A stretch of 64,000 nt of DNA from Plectrocnemia conspersa (Eukaryota > Arthropoda > Insecta > Trichoptera > Polycentropodidae): assembly GCA_009617715.1 (NCBI GenBank), contig VTFK01000088.1, positions 310,001-374,000 of the forward strand, written 5' to 3'. Below, piece by piece: positions 12,645 to 24,701 of this stretch. The notes under the pieces are model-generated. The model made no database searches. It was not told the origin of the DNA and saw only the letters and a program-made list of their open reading frames with translations. A program made the translations under genes and the position numbers. Each line of letters starts with the position of its first letter. Positions within the stretch are counted from its first letter, which is position 1.

Positions 12645-14715
12645 AAAATAACACTGTTAACGGGATTATGTAGCAAACAGGATAATATTAATGTATCATA
12701 TGAATCTCAGATTAAAATATTTCGGTAGAAAATAGTGTACATAGTTACCATTTGCCTCAAATTTTCGAATTCAACCAGTTACGATGGGTCAAAACATCGA
12801 GAAAACGAGAAAGGGCGTTGAACTTATCTTTCTTCAATAGTATATAATTATGTCAGAATGCTTAATCACCTCCATTTATACTACCATTTATCTTTCGATT
12901 TGAAATATATCGATGGCTTAGTGCACAGATGTTGCACGTCCACTTTTTCGGTTTGGACTTAATGATGCAAAAATATTTTTAGAAGGCAAACAGGCGACAA
13001 CAGCATATATATTGCATGAAGAGTACTGCCATATTTCAAATTGTTGTGATTTAAAAATATTTTGTTAAAAGCTATAGATTGATAATATAAATCCTAGTAT
13101 TTTTAATAATATACAATAAATTCATTTTATTTTCAACAAACTAATCTATAATATATTAAATTGTAAAACCATATAATCATTGTTAAATATAACTGAATTA
13201 AACACTTTAAAATCGTCCGAAAACCAGGCGATATATAATAACATATACTGTGTGTATTTATGCTTTTAACTAACAAACCAATTTAATACTTCTTAAAAAT
13301 CTAATAATATTATTCTTAAATGTACGAAACACGATGCCCGAAATAAAATCTTGTTTCTAATTCGTTCTTCTTTTATTATATAATATTATCTGATAAACAT
13401 TTTAAAGCAAATATTATTAAAGCGGCCCAAAGTTCATTAATAAAATAGCAATAAATAAAAATAAAAAAAAATAGCAAAGAAGTAAGATTTCGAGCGCAAA
13501 GCATAAAACCGAGCACTTACATCTAGTTTGAACATATTGTGTCAGCTTAACCTTTGGAATTAATTTATTGTATACATTAAGGTTTGTCAGGTTAGATTTA
13601 CCTTAACAAAAGCCATGCATATTAAGTATAATGATTTAATTAAATTGATTTGCTTTTAAGACTAATGCTACGAATATAATGGAAACGCCGATAGTAAGTT
13701 AATCGATATATAATTTAACATAGTTTGTATCAAGGAAAAGTATTAAAAATAACATATAAAGGGTCTATAAACGGTGGAATATTATCATCACTTGCTGATC
13801 AAGAGATAAGATACCATTTTTATCAAATTTTCAGTTATATAATAATGCATAAATACAATATTGTCGATCTTTTACTGATAGGTTTTTTGACACAAGATCA
13901 AGATCGAACGGACATGGGACATTTTATTTTATTATTATTATTTGATATCGTTAACTATGTATCATATATTATAAGAAAGAAAGCTGATAAAACATAGTCA
14001 AGTAAAATATTATATTCAAATACACAGTAAAATTAATATTCCAATATAATATTAGTATTACAGATTTTAATTGTTTAAATATCAAAATGTTGAGAATCAG
14101 AACTTGACTGCACTGTGATTGGTCAGTCGGCTTGAGGGGCAGTACCGGCATGTGTAAGTACAGAGTGATATTGTATTTTTACATGTTTTATTTATTATAA
14201 TCCTTGCCTTGCTTCGCGTGTATTTTTAAATTTTATTTATTTCTAAAATTAATACTGTTTGATTTATTTGTTCTAATTCAGCTATTAATTAAAAAGTACA
14301 TAAAGCATAGATATGAAGTATCTCATTAAGAACGGATTAAAAAAACTTCCTTTGCAATATTTATACTTAATTACGTAATATACTTTATTGGCCCCACCTA
14401 TTCATAGTAAAATTTTATGAGATACGTGTGACTTTGAAGGATATCTTGTTTCATAAACAACTGGAAAATCTCCATGAACTACATATATTCATAAATGTAA
14501 TTAAATTATCTTTAATATTATCAAACAAGATTTAAATATTGTTTTTATAGATTTAAATACTGACATACATACATACATCAACTTCTACTGCTATTTTATT
14601 TTTTATTATTTTAAATATCTACATACAGAAATTAAATATTTACTAATAATTACATGGACCACTATTTTTAACGGAAATACTATTCATACACTTTATATGA
14701 GCAAAAAAATTGGAC
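12645..14715. other. AT-rich DNA, nothing firm
   Basis: A minus-strand donor-like TAGAT|GTAAGT at about 13519 follows a short open stretch, but without a good acceptor. A (CATA)3 microsatellite lies near 14564. No gene can be supported. Confidence 0.4.
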
Positions 14716-14719
14716 CGTT

Positions 14720-14760
14720 CAATAAACATGACGTTTCGCAACTGTCAAAAATGAGTTAGT
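14720..14760 (+). repeat. Family A fragment
   Basis: Carries the 20-mer GACGTTTCGCAACTGTCAAA (14730-14749) found in longer family A copies, without the flanking modules. Confidence 0.55.
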
Positions 14761-15119
14761 TCCAAAACACTACCGAAGCGCTACCATATTATTGGCTTAA
14801 TGCATACATTCGGCGGATAAATTGAATAATTCACGAATGAAGCAACGGGCTTGCACTTTTTATAAATTGGCCAAATTTTTGCCCATTTCACAGATTCGTT
14901 GTAACGTATACATATGTTACAGTGATGGTTTATTATCTAAGAAGTTATGTTTAAAATGTACAAAATTTTTTCACTGCTAAGTATCAGTAAAACTATTTTA
15001 ACTAACGGATTATCTGGTAAGCGTATTTTTACATAATAGAGATTCACTGAATTGTGACTTCAGATCGTTCGATAAAATAATACAATATTTAAAATAAAAT
15101 AAACTTAAAATAATATAAA

Positions 15120-15345
15120 ATAAAATAACCTAATTCAAAAATTGTATTTGGTTTTGGAATTTAAATGAGGTAAAGTTGGATTTGCTTAATTCGTTTAGGT
15201 CAGGTAAATAGACGTTTCGCAACTGTTAAATTAAATTTCATAGACATTTTAGAGTATCAAATAATTTCACTAGCGCTTATCAGTTAAATTATATTTTTGC
15301 TAGTAGAAATATATATATCTACTGAGTCCGAACAATAGTTCTTTA
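15120..15345 (+). repeat. Dispersed GTGAAA-rich repeat (family A), copy 2
   Basis: Order of modules: a TTGGATTTGCTTAATTCGTT block, GACGTTTCGCAACTGTTAAA (15211-15230), then TAATTTCACTAGCGCTTATC and TTTTTGCTAGTAGAAATATA. The same order is seen on the minus strand at 27.5 and 55.9 kb. Confidence 0.65.
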
Positions 15346-15349
15346 GAAT

Positions 15350-17127
15350 GAGTCCGTTAATAATTGAATAGGCAAAATATATTCCTTTTTTTACCTCTTT
15401 ATTTTTATTTTTACCTCTCGTCGATTTTTTATCAGTTTATGGCATCTGGAATTTGTTTTAAATATAAAAAAAATGCAGTTTGATTCAAACCATTGCTCAC
15501 AAGTTTCAGTTGTTGTTATTTACAAAATTAGCAATCAGGAAGATGTAGCGAAACGTGTATGTGGCCATGTTCCAGATTAATTCCGGTTGGATATTTCAAA
15601 ACATTTGTCTAATAGTTAATGAATAAGTTAAATATATTTTTATATGAAAACGTTTCGTTATTTAGCATAACTTAATAACATCTTATGAACAGGTTTTCCA
15701 AACATTACTGATAGTTCTAAGTAAATTCTGATTTAATTGCACCGGTCTGACCTAATAACCAAATAATGCAGTTCGAAAAGTTCACGAATTGCATTTGAAT
15801 ATTGCTAATTATTTTAAATTACACCATTACTGTGTGAGAATGATTTTTTTGCATTCAAGCACACTTGAAGAGCGTTATTGAGTAATTTATCTCAATCATC
15901 GACCTTTCGCCAGTTTTCTCTATTGTCAAGGACGATTGCTCAAGATACGTAAAAAAACATAAAATGCCGATCTATTGACCAATAATTATGAAAGATTATT
16001 GTCATGAATCAATTATTATTGAATCATATTTATTTCAATGGGTAACTTGTAAACAAAATAGACTACAATAAAATTATATTCATCATGCAATTAGCGTGTA
16101 GAAAAAAACGAACAATGAATCATTTAATTTGTGAGAATTATTGTAAATGGCATTTAAAACTTACTGACACAAATACTCTTTGAGTGAATCACTATTTTTC
16201 AATATCAAGCCTGTAAGATGTTATTACGCATTTTAATATCGAAGTGATTCAATTCAAAATTGCACAAACGAAAAATTATGACATCTCGAATACATTATGT
16301 TTAATAATATAAAAAATATACGTGCACAATCGATTCTGTTATAAATTCCAGATTTTGCAAAGCGTTCAAAATATTACTTGTGAAAACCAGGAAAAGCTCG
16401 ATTAAGCTACTGGAAAACCTTTTCGCTCCTACGAAAAATACTAATAGCGCAAGATTGCGCTTAGGCATTGCGCAATCGGACACCGCAATTTCGTCGTTGT
16501 GAAACGATTTGTTTTACAAAACTTCAGGCGTAAATTGCCAATTATCACCGATGTTCCGTATTTGAGATATTGATATCATATTCAATGTTTTCTTTTGAAC
16601 CCTCACGTTTTTTTAAAGTCAGACGGTTTCATATGTAAAGTTAAAAGCTTACAGAACAAACAGCGCACGATATCGCACTATATAGACATACGATATTGGT
16701 TTTGAGATAAACACTGTGTACCTATATAGAAAATCAACAAGATTGTGGTTGACTGATAGTATTACCGTTAGTTAATAATCGATTAAGTGAGATTGCACCA
16801 TGTTGAGTGCAACGAGAAATAACCGGGTGTGAATAAATGCATATCAACCGGTCGCGTTACTTTCACGATCAGGCAGTAAAGTCGCGAAACGGAAACGGAC
16901 ACACATATCACGTGATATTGTTTATGGCAGGGATAAACAACGATTTCGTTGTAAATTAATTACGGTTGATGTTATTCGACGCAAAGGACATCTGTGCAAT
17001 AAAAAATTTTAAGTATGGATGATAATCATTATGCCAATAAAATAATATATTACTCTTGTTGATCATCAGACCTCAGTCTAAAGTCTGCTTATGTAATACA
17101 TTATTTTAAGACCATCTATAAAGAATA
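15350..17127. other. AT-rich DNA, nothing recognised
   Basis: A slightly CpG-richer patch at 16830-16915 has no paired promoter and splice signals. A minus-strand TCA|GTAAGT donor-like site at 16165 lacks a supporting exon. Confidence 0.4.
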
Positions 17128-17135
17128 TCCTAAGA

Positions 17136-17459
17136 CAGGCATGGCGAACCTTTTTGGGTTCGCGTGCCAAAAATCCTCAAATATTATTCCTCGATTGTGT
17201 GGCGTGCCCGAGTAAAAAAATTACCAAGATAGAAAAAATAAATAATTATTTTTTTTTTTTTTTTTTAAAACAATTATCGTTTATCTTTAATAATTAATAA
17301 AATGAAATAAATTAATAATTCACGGATTATTTAATCAAGATTTTAATTTTTTAAATTTAAAAATTAAAATATATTTTTGAACTTGGAAATCGTTTGCGTG
17401 CAATCCAAATTCTCAAACGTGCCATCTCGGGCACGCGTGCCCTAGGTTCGCCATGCCTG
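17136..17459. mobile_element. Non-autonomous hAT element (MITE)
   Basis: A 324-bp element with 16-bp perfect terminal inverted repeats CAGGCATGGCGAACCT at both ends, flanked by an 8-bp target duplication, TCCTAAGA (17128-17135) and TCCTAAGG (17460-17467), with one mismatch. Both ends continue with CGCGTGCC-rich subterminal motifs. The 8-bp duplication and CAGG start fit the hAT superfamily. The interior is AT-rich with a T17 run and no transposase. Confidence 0.9.
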
Positions 17460-17499
17460 TCCTAAGGGAATACAATATAAATATATATATTTTTCCGTA

Positions 17500-18509
17500 C
17501 AGGCGGCCCTCGAATTTCGAACAATCGACTTTCGCACAATTCGCTATTTCGCACATTTAAAAAAAAAACATTTTTTTTTTAATTTAATTTTTTATTTTAA
17601 AAACGTTCTGATAGCGGTGAATCTTTTGCTTCAATCGGACGTTCGTATGATACAAACAGGTCTACGATATGTTAAATTTTGCAAAATAAAAATATAATTA
17701 AAGAATATGTTCAAAATTGTAGAAAATAAAGATATATTTCCACAATCTTTAATGATATGTTTCCAAAAAAACAGCAAATAAAAAACATGGATGAAATGGA
17801 AAATCTTTGTCATCGTAGATCGATGACCAACATCAAAAGATGTCCCTCTGAGTATTTCAATTATTCAAGCAAAAGCTCTTAGTTTGCATAAAGATTGAAA
17901 GGATAGATTAAAAAAATATTTTAACACGGTTTTTCAAGCAAGCAACGGTTGGTTTTACAATTTTAAAATGATTATTTTCATAATATTAAATTTACTGGAG
18001 AATCGGCTGATGCGGATAAAGATGCTGCAAAAGAATGTATTTCCTAATTATCCAAAATTTTTGAAGATGTAGAATATTACTCTAGCCAAATATTTAATGT
18101 AGATGAGACAGGTTTATTTTGGAAAACTCTTTAACAATGAAAAATATGAATAAAGCCTTCACGCATACAACTTGACAAATTTTTAAATATTGTGGAAGAT
18201 TGTGATTCCAATGGAGAACGCATATCTCAAGTGCGTGGGGCGATCAATAAAAACATAGCATGTTATAAAATACTATATGAAGAAAAAAAAAGAATATAGT
18301 GGAAAACAGTTAACTCTTGATAAATTTTCAAATGAAACACCCGCAAACCCCACTTAAACGTGTCTCTTAAACATCTTATATTTACTTGATAAATAAATAT
18401 TTTAAAATACACACAATTTCAATTTTTTTTACTTCCCTCGACTTTCGTACATTCAACATTCGCACACATTTTCAGGAACCAATTATGTGCAAAAGTCGAG
18501 GGCCACCTG
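17500..18509 (+). pseudogene. Pogo/Tigger transposon with broken transposase
   Basis: A 1010-bp element between TA targets (17498-17499 and 18510-18511). The ends are inverted repeats, CAGGCGGCCCTCGAATTTCG versus CAGGTGGCCCTCGACTTTTG. The interior contains plus-strand transposase pieces: SNGWFYNFK near 17943 (the CENP-B-type DNA-binding domain end), then TGESADADKDAAKECIS near 17993-18044, then IFNVDETGLFWKTL near 18093-18134, which carries the catalytic DET motif of pogo/Tigger DDE transposases. Stops and frameshifts interrupt every segment, and the rest of the catalytic domain is unreadable. It begins only 40 bp after the hAT element ends. Confidence 0.85.
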
Positions 18510-18511
18510 TA

Positions 18512-18761
18512 CACATTTATATAAAAAATATGCATATATAATTAATTTTTTTAATAAAACTTTATTAACACAATCTTATATATTTCAATAAATTAGTTTT
18601 AACTATTTTTTTAAACTTAAAACTATTTATGAAATTGTATGTACATATTAGTATAATATTTTATCATATTCACTAATAGTTAACACATATCATTATTTAT
18701 AATAATTTAATTTAATTATAAGGTTGAAAATCACTTGTCAAGGCAATTTTATGCCGATATT
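18512..18761. other. AT-rich DNA, nothing recognised
   Basis: Short AT-rich spacer between the pogo relic and the 160-bp repeat. Confidence 0.4.
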
Positions 18762-18924
18762 TTACGGTATTATGAGATAAACTTTGTCACAAATTTGGTC
18801 AAAGATCGCGAGGACATCTTACGATTTGGTCGCGACGACTGCGCTCTAAATTTTATATGTGTAACTGTATTTCTGTTACTATAAATAAATATTAGCAAAA
18901 CATAAACTACGTGAGTGAAAGGTG
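18762..18924 (+). repeat. 160-bp repeat (R160), copy 1
   Basis: Almost identical to 41405-41566, from TTACGGTATTATGAGATAAA through GGTCAAAGATCGCGAGGACA to GTGAGTGAAAGGT. It contains an ATAAATAAA poly(A)-like motif near the end. The flanks of the two copies are unrelated on the left. A SINE follows immediately. It could be the 3' portion of a retroelement terminal repeat; this copy lacks the TATA-bearing left part seen at 41 kb. Confidence 0.8.
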
Positions 18925-19175
18925 ATTTATTTATGACAAAACAAGGATTAGACTAGTAATCCAGAGGCCATGGGTTCGAGTTACGGCAGCAGACTAGAAT
19001 TTTTATTTATAAAAATGCGCCATTTTTAAAAAAATTGCACCAAAGTGACATCTATTTATTATAAATTATATTACACATAATTAATTATATAGATGTCACC
19101 GATTCTCATAGAGATAAGTCTGGTGGTTAATACTTGTAGGTATTAATTTTGTCCGATTGACTGCAGATTCACTAC
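18925..19175 (+). mobile_element. tRNA-derived SINE (family 1), copy 2
   Basis: B box GGGTTCGAGTT (18972-18982) follows GACTAGTAATCCAGAGG. The body has GGCAGCAGACTAGAATTTTT, AAAATGCGCCATTTTT, AAAGTGACATC and AGATGTCACCGATTC, ending in ATACTTGTAGGTATTAATTT. It directly abuts the 160-bp repeat, which suggests insertion into or beside it. Confidence 0.75.
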
Positions 19176-19970
19176 ATTAACTATTATTACAGCTTACACA
19201 AATAATTTAATTATTCATCACGATATTCATCCGCAAAATCAAGTAAATCTATGAAAATCTAATCTGTGAGATTCGATCGGAAAAATATTCATGTAATAAT
19301 CTATTAATCTCGCAAATAGGTTACAAATTAAAAAAATAGTCTTAGTCACATACATACATATACCACTAGTCTATCGTACACCAACTTTGAGATCAATAAC
19401 AACGAAATGTAATACAAAAGATGGTGATCATTTTAATAAATGATCAAATAGATTAGCAAAATACTTCATATGTTTTACAATAAGCTTCGAGCCATTAAAA
19501 ATATTGAATCGAATATATCGATACATGCCTTTGAATTTTAAAATATTTAAATACGATATGGAGAGTCACTGATACAATAAGTCAAATAGAAATCTGAGAG
19601 CAATACCTGTCGCTTATCTAATGCAGCTGCAATGTTGTTTTGAATGATCTAATTATTTTAAAATGCAATTTATCGTTTATTGATATATTTTATATAAAGA
19701 TCTTATGATCTCAAACCAACAATATATAAAAAAACACACTGACGCTAAGACCGTTGCAATCAAAATAATACTTACGATGTCAAAACCACAAAACATTATA
19801 ATAACTTTGGTTAACGTTTTGTTGTTACAAACAATAACCATAGTACCAAGTAGCGTTACATACATAAATTTCTGTATTATTATTTCGTTACAGATTTTTT
19901 GCCATTGCATTTTAACAAACGATATCTTTAAAATAAAACCCTATTGTGAAAAAATCACAATATAGTTGTA
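19176..19970. other. AT-rich DNA, nothing recognised
   Basis: Overlapping 77- and 86-codon frames on opposite strands (19677-19965) have low-complexity hydrophobic composition and no splice context. Confidence 0.4.
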
Positions 19971-19984
19971 ATAGGTGTGTAATT

Positions 19985-20110
19985 GTATTATACATGAAAA
20001 TCAAACGAAGCAACGAAGTGAAACAGTAGTGAGAGCCGTTGCTTATAAATTGAAGGCTGTAGGTTTAAATCTCATACGAGTCTATATTTTATCATTATTT
20101 TTTGGAGTAT
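19985..20110 (+). mobile_element. tRNA-derived SINE (family 2), decayed copy
   Basis: CAGTAGTGAGAGCCGTTGCT...GGTTTAAATCTCATACGAG parallels the tRNA-like part at 37.9 kb base for base in layout (a gap-free A-box-like start, then a B box, GGTTTAAATCT, at 20062-20072). The downstream body is too diverged to place its end. Confidence 0.45.
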
Positions 20111-20307
20111 GTATGTACCATTTCAATGGGAGTAATTTGAGTTACGAGCTCCTAAACGGAACGAATTAAACTCATAAGTCAAGGTCAACAATAGCTCTAG
20201 AAAGCTAGAACAGCAAAAGTATGTGGTTTTACAAGAACCCAAGATTTTTTCACAATAGCATCAATTACCACAACATAAAAAGATAATGAAATGTATGAAA
20301 AAAAGTA

Positions 20308-20505
20308 CAGTAGACCCTCCAATAACACGGTAAATTGCTAACGTGCAATTTGGGTGCGTGTAGTTGGGGGACTAGAAAATACTTATACAATTTTTTAGCA
20401 TTACTTAAGTGTGGTGAGATATCCTCCTTTTGGCTTGCTCACACATACAAATACGGGCACCCAAATAGCACGTCCCCAATTTACCGTGCTATTCTACTAC
20501 TACTG
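20308..20505. mobile_element. Pogo-type MITE, 198 bp
   Basis: Flanked by TA on both sides. Inverted ends are CAGTAGACCCTCCAATAACA versus, on the minus strand, CAGTAGTAGTAGAATAGCAC. Both are followed by CGGTAAATTG and a GTGCAATTTGGGTG / GTGCTATTTGGGTG block, so the inverted repeats run about 60 bp. The CAGT start and TA target fit the Tc1/mariner-pogo group. No coding capacity. Confidence 0.8.
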
Positions 20506-20509
20506 TATG

Positions 20510-20860
20510 AATTATATTTGATAATATACTATGTTCTGAGAATATTTATTTTTTATTTTTGTTTGCATAGTAGATATACAAAATAAATTGCGAAAACAAA
20601 TTTATTGACAAGAAAAATACAAATGGATTATTATTTTATACATAGCCAAAATTTCAAGGAAATATATACAAAATATTATAATATAAAATACCACGAACAA
20701 TTAAACGACATTAAAATTAGGAATTATAAAGGTATATATTGTAGTTTATTTATTTAAAAAAAATATATTTTAATCCATCGAAATTCGAATTTTCGTACAA
20801 AAATAATTTGCAAAGGTAAAAACACGTTCGCTTGCGGTTTTCGTGGTTTAATTGTTAGCA
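20510..20860. other. AT-rich DNA, nothing recognised
   Basis: No feature supported. Confidence 0.4.
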
Positions 20861-20865
20861 AGGAA

Positions 20866-21234
20866 TTGTATAATTTTTCGATATTTGACCGAACTATTGC
20901 GCAAATAAAAATTGCGCGCAAGAATATTTCATTGTGTAGCAACCACACACAAATGCCTACGTTTAAAGGGTCTTTTTTAAAGTTAATTTACTGTGACCAA
21001 AAGGATCATTCATCAACAAGGAAACAAGACAATAGCGTAAAGGATTTAGACCACACACAGCCCTCGTTACGACCAGAAAAAAATCCCATAAATATCACTG
21101 AGTTTTGTTCTTATTCTTATATTTATTTGTTGCGAAACGGTCATGGATATAATAAATCAGCTGATCCACAAAGCTTCCCGATGCAATGCAATACGACCTT
21201 GCACAATGCCCATCATGCGAACGTCGCTTTCTAA
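20866..21234 (+). other. 122-codon open frame, unknown
   Basis: One of the longest plus-strand frames; mixed polar composition in the middle (STRKQDNSVKDLDHTQPS). No domain, signal peptide, or splice site pairing was seen. About one frame of this length is expected by chance in 64 kb at this composition, so coding status is doubtful. Confidence 0.15.
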
Positions 21235-21235
21235 A

Positions 21236-21292
21236 GGCGTATACTTATTTCGCCGTTCTAAGAAACGATTGCAGCGATTGGCTGATTAATTT
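21236..21292 (+). repeat. Partner of the 11242-11300 repeat
   Basis: GGCGTATACTTATTTCG...ACGATTGCAGCGATTGGCTG; about 70% identical by eye to the copy at 11.2 kb, same strand. Confidence 0.4.
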
Positions 21293-21299
21293 TCTTCTT

Positions 21300-21850
21300 C
21301 AATCTAATTGATGGAAGCGGCTGAATACAATACGTATCTAAGGTCTTTTAGAAGAGTATCACCAACTTATTGTAGTGTAATACGCATGCGCAAGATAAGC
21401 GGCGTATCGGCGAAAACGTCGTATATCACACAAATTTGGCAATGTGGGGCGGGGCGGCACGCGTGTGTGTACATAGAAAGTGTGGTCACTGTGAATTTGT
21501 ACGAATCTTTGTAAATTAAAAAATAAACACACACGCACAACTAGCACCGGTGAAGAGGTCCCTTGTTAATATGTATCGACGTCGGCGGTGAGGTGTCTAC
21601 GTGAGCGCAAACAAGCGCAGGCACGCGAAAGAAAATGCGACTAATTGCGTGACGAAATTATTAAATATTGCCGGGCGAGCGAACGCAGCGAGCAAAGTAA
21701 ACCCGACGAAATTTCGACCCACTTGTTGAGTGTTCTGTTCCGAGTTCGGAAGCACTTGCGAAGCGGCGTGTTGTATAACGAGCGCGATGGACGGTGAAAA
21801 TCCGCTCTCGAAAGCTCGCGTCTACGTACACACATTCATATAATAAACAC
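21300..21850. promoter_or_regulatory. CpG-rich block, possible promoter/5'UTR
   Basis: GC and CpG are strongly raised, especially 21380-21480 and 21570-21850. A small plus-strand frame with a good start context (GCGCGATGG at about 21784) reads MDGENPLSKARVYVHTFI and stops. A TAC|GTGAGC donor-like site lies at 21599. No initiator, exon and donor set fits together, so direction is undecided. Confidence 0.3.
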
Positions 21851-21854
21851 CCAG

Positions 21855-22905
21855 GTCCGCGTGGAGCTCGTGAAGTTAATGGCTATTGAAATTATTTTAT
21901 ATTAATGGTTCTCAACTTGGCTAAATTTATTTTAAAATATTTTTCTACATATTTATAGACGTTCTCAATTAAAAAAAATAATATTGTAGGCGTGTCTTGC
22001 TACAGCTTTGACTACATTACTTTACGAACGAGTGATTTAATAATAAATATAGTACGGATTAAGGATTATTATATACATTTAAATTAATTACTTTGACTAC
22101 ATAACTCAATGACTTAAATAAGGAATTATTCAACTGGAAGGAAGGCTCTGTAAATAGGCCATCCTAGTTTAGGATCAAAGCGCAGATCATGGTAGAGTAT
22201 AAAAAATCAAAGTGATATAAGAAGAAAACACAAGTATTATATTATATATTCAATAGACGTACGATCAATTTCAATAAACCAATATCTGAAGTAGACATCG
22301 CTAAAGAGTAGGATCAACATCACGCGAAGCAGATTTATTAGCAATATGACCCCAAAAAAAGCCTTTCTCGGACACCATACAAAAAAATCGACCTTGGCAG
22401 AGTTCATAGAGCGCTTGGAAACCATCGATTTCGTAGGTCGCCGACACAGACAAGGCACCCAACACGGATATAAACTTCGTCCGCCATGTTCACCATTCCG
22501 TCCAGTGAAAAACGACTGACCCTGAATTTTCGCCACAGAAGCGGGTGATTGGTGAAACACGAGAACATAAAATTATATTACAACAGCTATTTACTCATGG
22601 AAAGCATTATCTAATTTTATACTTCTATATTTAAAATGCGCTACAGAGATTATGACACGTGAGAATAATTATTTAAAAATGTCAGTACCTTGCACGTGAC
22701 ATGTCAACTACATAGATTCACCGGCAAACACTGACCCAGCACTTGCGAGTTTTTAATATGTAGAATGCTTGCATCTTCTTTTCGAATTATAACAGCGCAA
22801 CGTCACAGTGGTATCCGAAGCAATAGGAGCACCACATACGGACATGGATCGCAACTCTCAACGGTTATAGCGCATACATTGAAATTTTAAAGAGATTTAA
22901 AATAT
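21855..22905. other. Mixed DNA, unknown
   Basis: A 107-codon minus-strand frame (22237-22560) spans a GC-raised stretch at 22400-22550 but ends in low-complexity hydrophobic sequence. It may be an old transposon fragment; no motif recognised. Confidence 0.3.
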
Positions 22906-22911
22906 ATAATC

Positions 22912-22951
22912 TAATCTCAGCCCGGGGGTCGTAGTTTGCCGACCCCTGCTT
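22912..22951 (-). mobile_element. hAT element end, orphan
   Basis: On the minus strand the sequence starts CAGGGGTCGGCAAACTACGA followed by CCCCCGGGCTGAG, the style of terminal repeat seen in hAT elements. No matching opposite end was found within about 1 kb to the left, so it is a truncated copy. Confidence 0.5.
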
Positions 22952-23324
22952 TAGAATATTAAAATATGTATTATTTCACTCTTTAAATCGCTCTTTGCAG
23001 ATCTGAGAATATATTATATTGTGGGGGGTTTCAACATTGGAATTTCAAAAGAGAAAACGGCATTGCAGAACATCAGAAATCGCACAAAAATAACGCACTT
23101 TCGAAAACCTGTAATCATTTAATTACCACAAAAATTATATAAATAATATTCTCTTTAAGCGGTATCGCCGTACATGTACGGTGGTCGATCTTTCACTGTT
23201 TTATGCACCCCAGATAGTTATATATTTGCATATATAACTGAAGAAATAACAAATAAAAACCATTTATATGTAAAAAAAAATTGATTTAATGCTTTCATTT
23301 TTATAGAAAAAAAATACTAATAAA

Positions 23325-23830
23325 TTAAATAGTATGAAATAAATAGTGTTTTTTTAGAGGTTTGTTTTTCGAATTGGTAACATTTTTTCCAGCGACAGCT
23401 GATTTGTGCTCAGTTTGGTTTGCCATTTCACCATGAATAGACTTACGCCAAAACAATGCAACATGCCACACAGTCCGCGCCACAATCAATTTATTGAAGG
23501 AAACATTCCATGAGCGCATTAATTCATGTAATGGACCTTTGAATTGGCCTCCAAGATCGTGTGATTTAACACATTTGGATTATTTTCTGTGGGATAAGTG
23601 AAGTCGCTAGTCTACGCCGATAAACCAGAGACGATGGACGACTTGGAAGTTAACATTCGCCGCGTTATTTCGAGTTTCGGGTTGCGCAAAATATACAATA
23701 TTGAAAAAAAGGCTATTTTATTATAAAATTAAATAAAAAAACATACATTTATAAATTATCCAAGACGACTTGGAAGTCAACATTCGCCGCGTTATTGCCG
23801 ATATACGGCCCCAGCTGTTCGAAAATTGGA
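23325..23830 (+). pseudogene. Mariner-type transposase relic with internal duplication
   Basis: The plus strand from about 23447 reads RQNNATCHTVRATINLLKET then NWPPRSCDLTHLDYFLWDK (about 23544-23600), stop, then after a frameshift KSLVYADKPETMDDLEVNIRRVI. This is the C-terminal catalytic half of a Tc1/mariner-superfamily transposase common in insects. The usual QDGATCH Asp is Asn here, so a catalytic residue is lost; the later Asp (SCDLTHLDYF) is kept. The segment encoding DLEVNIRRVI occurs twice (23637-23669 and 23764-23796), the second continuing ADIRPQLFENWT. No N-terminal half is present. Confidence 0.8.
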
Positions 23831-23834
23831 CTTT

Positions 23835-24290
23835 TTTTCGATTCTTATGTGTTCTATACATCTAAAAAAATATTTAAATGAACATAAAACATATTTTATA
23901 TTAATTTTATAAAAAATATTTAGAGCATCTAAATTGATATATAAAAAAATCCAAAAAAACGAATATAAGAAAATTATGTAAAAAAAATAATTATCAAAAT
24001 TTAATATTAGAAAAGTGTTTAAATAAATTATTAAAACATAATAATACAAACAAGTAGTAAAATTAATCAAAGCAATATAACGTTGAGATTCACAGATTTT
24101 TTTCTATAATTTACTATAAATGCAATAAAAATATATAATAATTAAATAGTAACAGAAATAATTAGTGAAAACACGTAAAATTAACTCACTCACATGTGTA
24201 TACTAACAAATTAACAAATATGTATAAATTAGCTCAATTCTCAAAGGACTAAGCTTCGAAACGTCTGAAAATACTATAGGCCTTGAACCG
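23835..24290. other. Very AT-rich DNA
   Basis: Poly(A)/poly(T)-rich; no feature. Confidence 0.5.
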
Positions 24291-24701
24291 AGTAATATAT
24301 TTATTTTAATTCTTTGTAATTATTGTACGGTCGCCAAATATGGGGAGCACCTTGAAAGTCTAGGCTTTCACCAAATAATGGACTGGAAGTAGAGCTAATC
24401 ACTAACGCGATTGGCCAGCAATTTGCTTTCTCTCCCATTCGTCGAAGCTTCCTTGTAATAAAGGGTAAGATAGGACGTCGGGCTTGTCTGGAATAGTTGT
24501 ACTAATATTTAATTTTGGTGACTTTTTATTAACTATTAAGTCATATCAATCAAATATTTGAAAATGATTAGTCAATGTTCGCTGTCTCAACAGGTTCTAG
24601 AGAAAGGTCTTGGATCTTAGGTCCTTGTATTGATCGATCACATGAAATAATGATTTGGGATATGCCAAGTGTACACGAAAGTCAACAGGCCATGAGCTAG
24701 A
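24291..24701. other. Mixed DNA, unknown
   Basis: GC somewhat raised at 24330-24500; broken short frames only. Confidence 0.3.
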
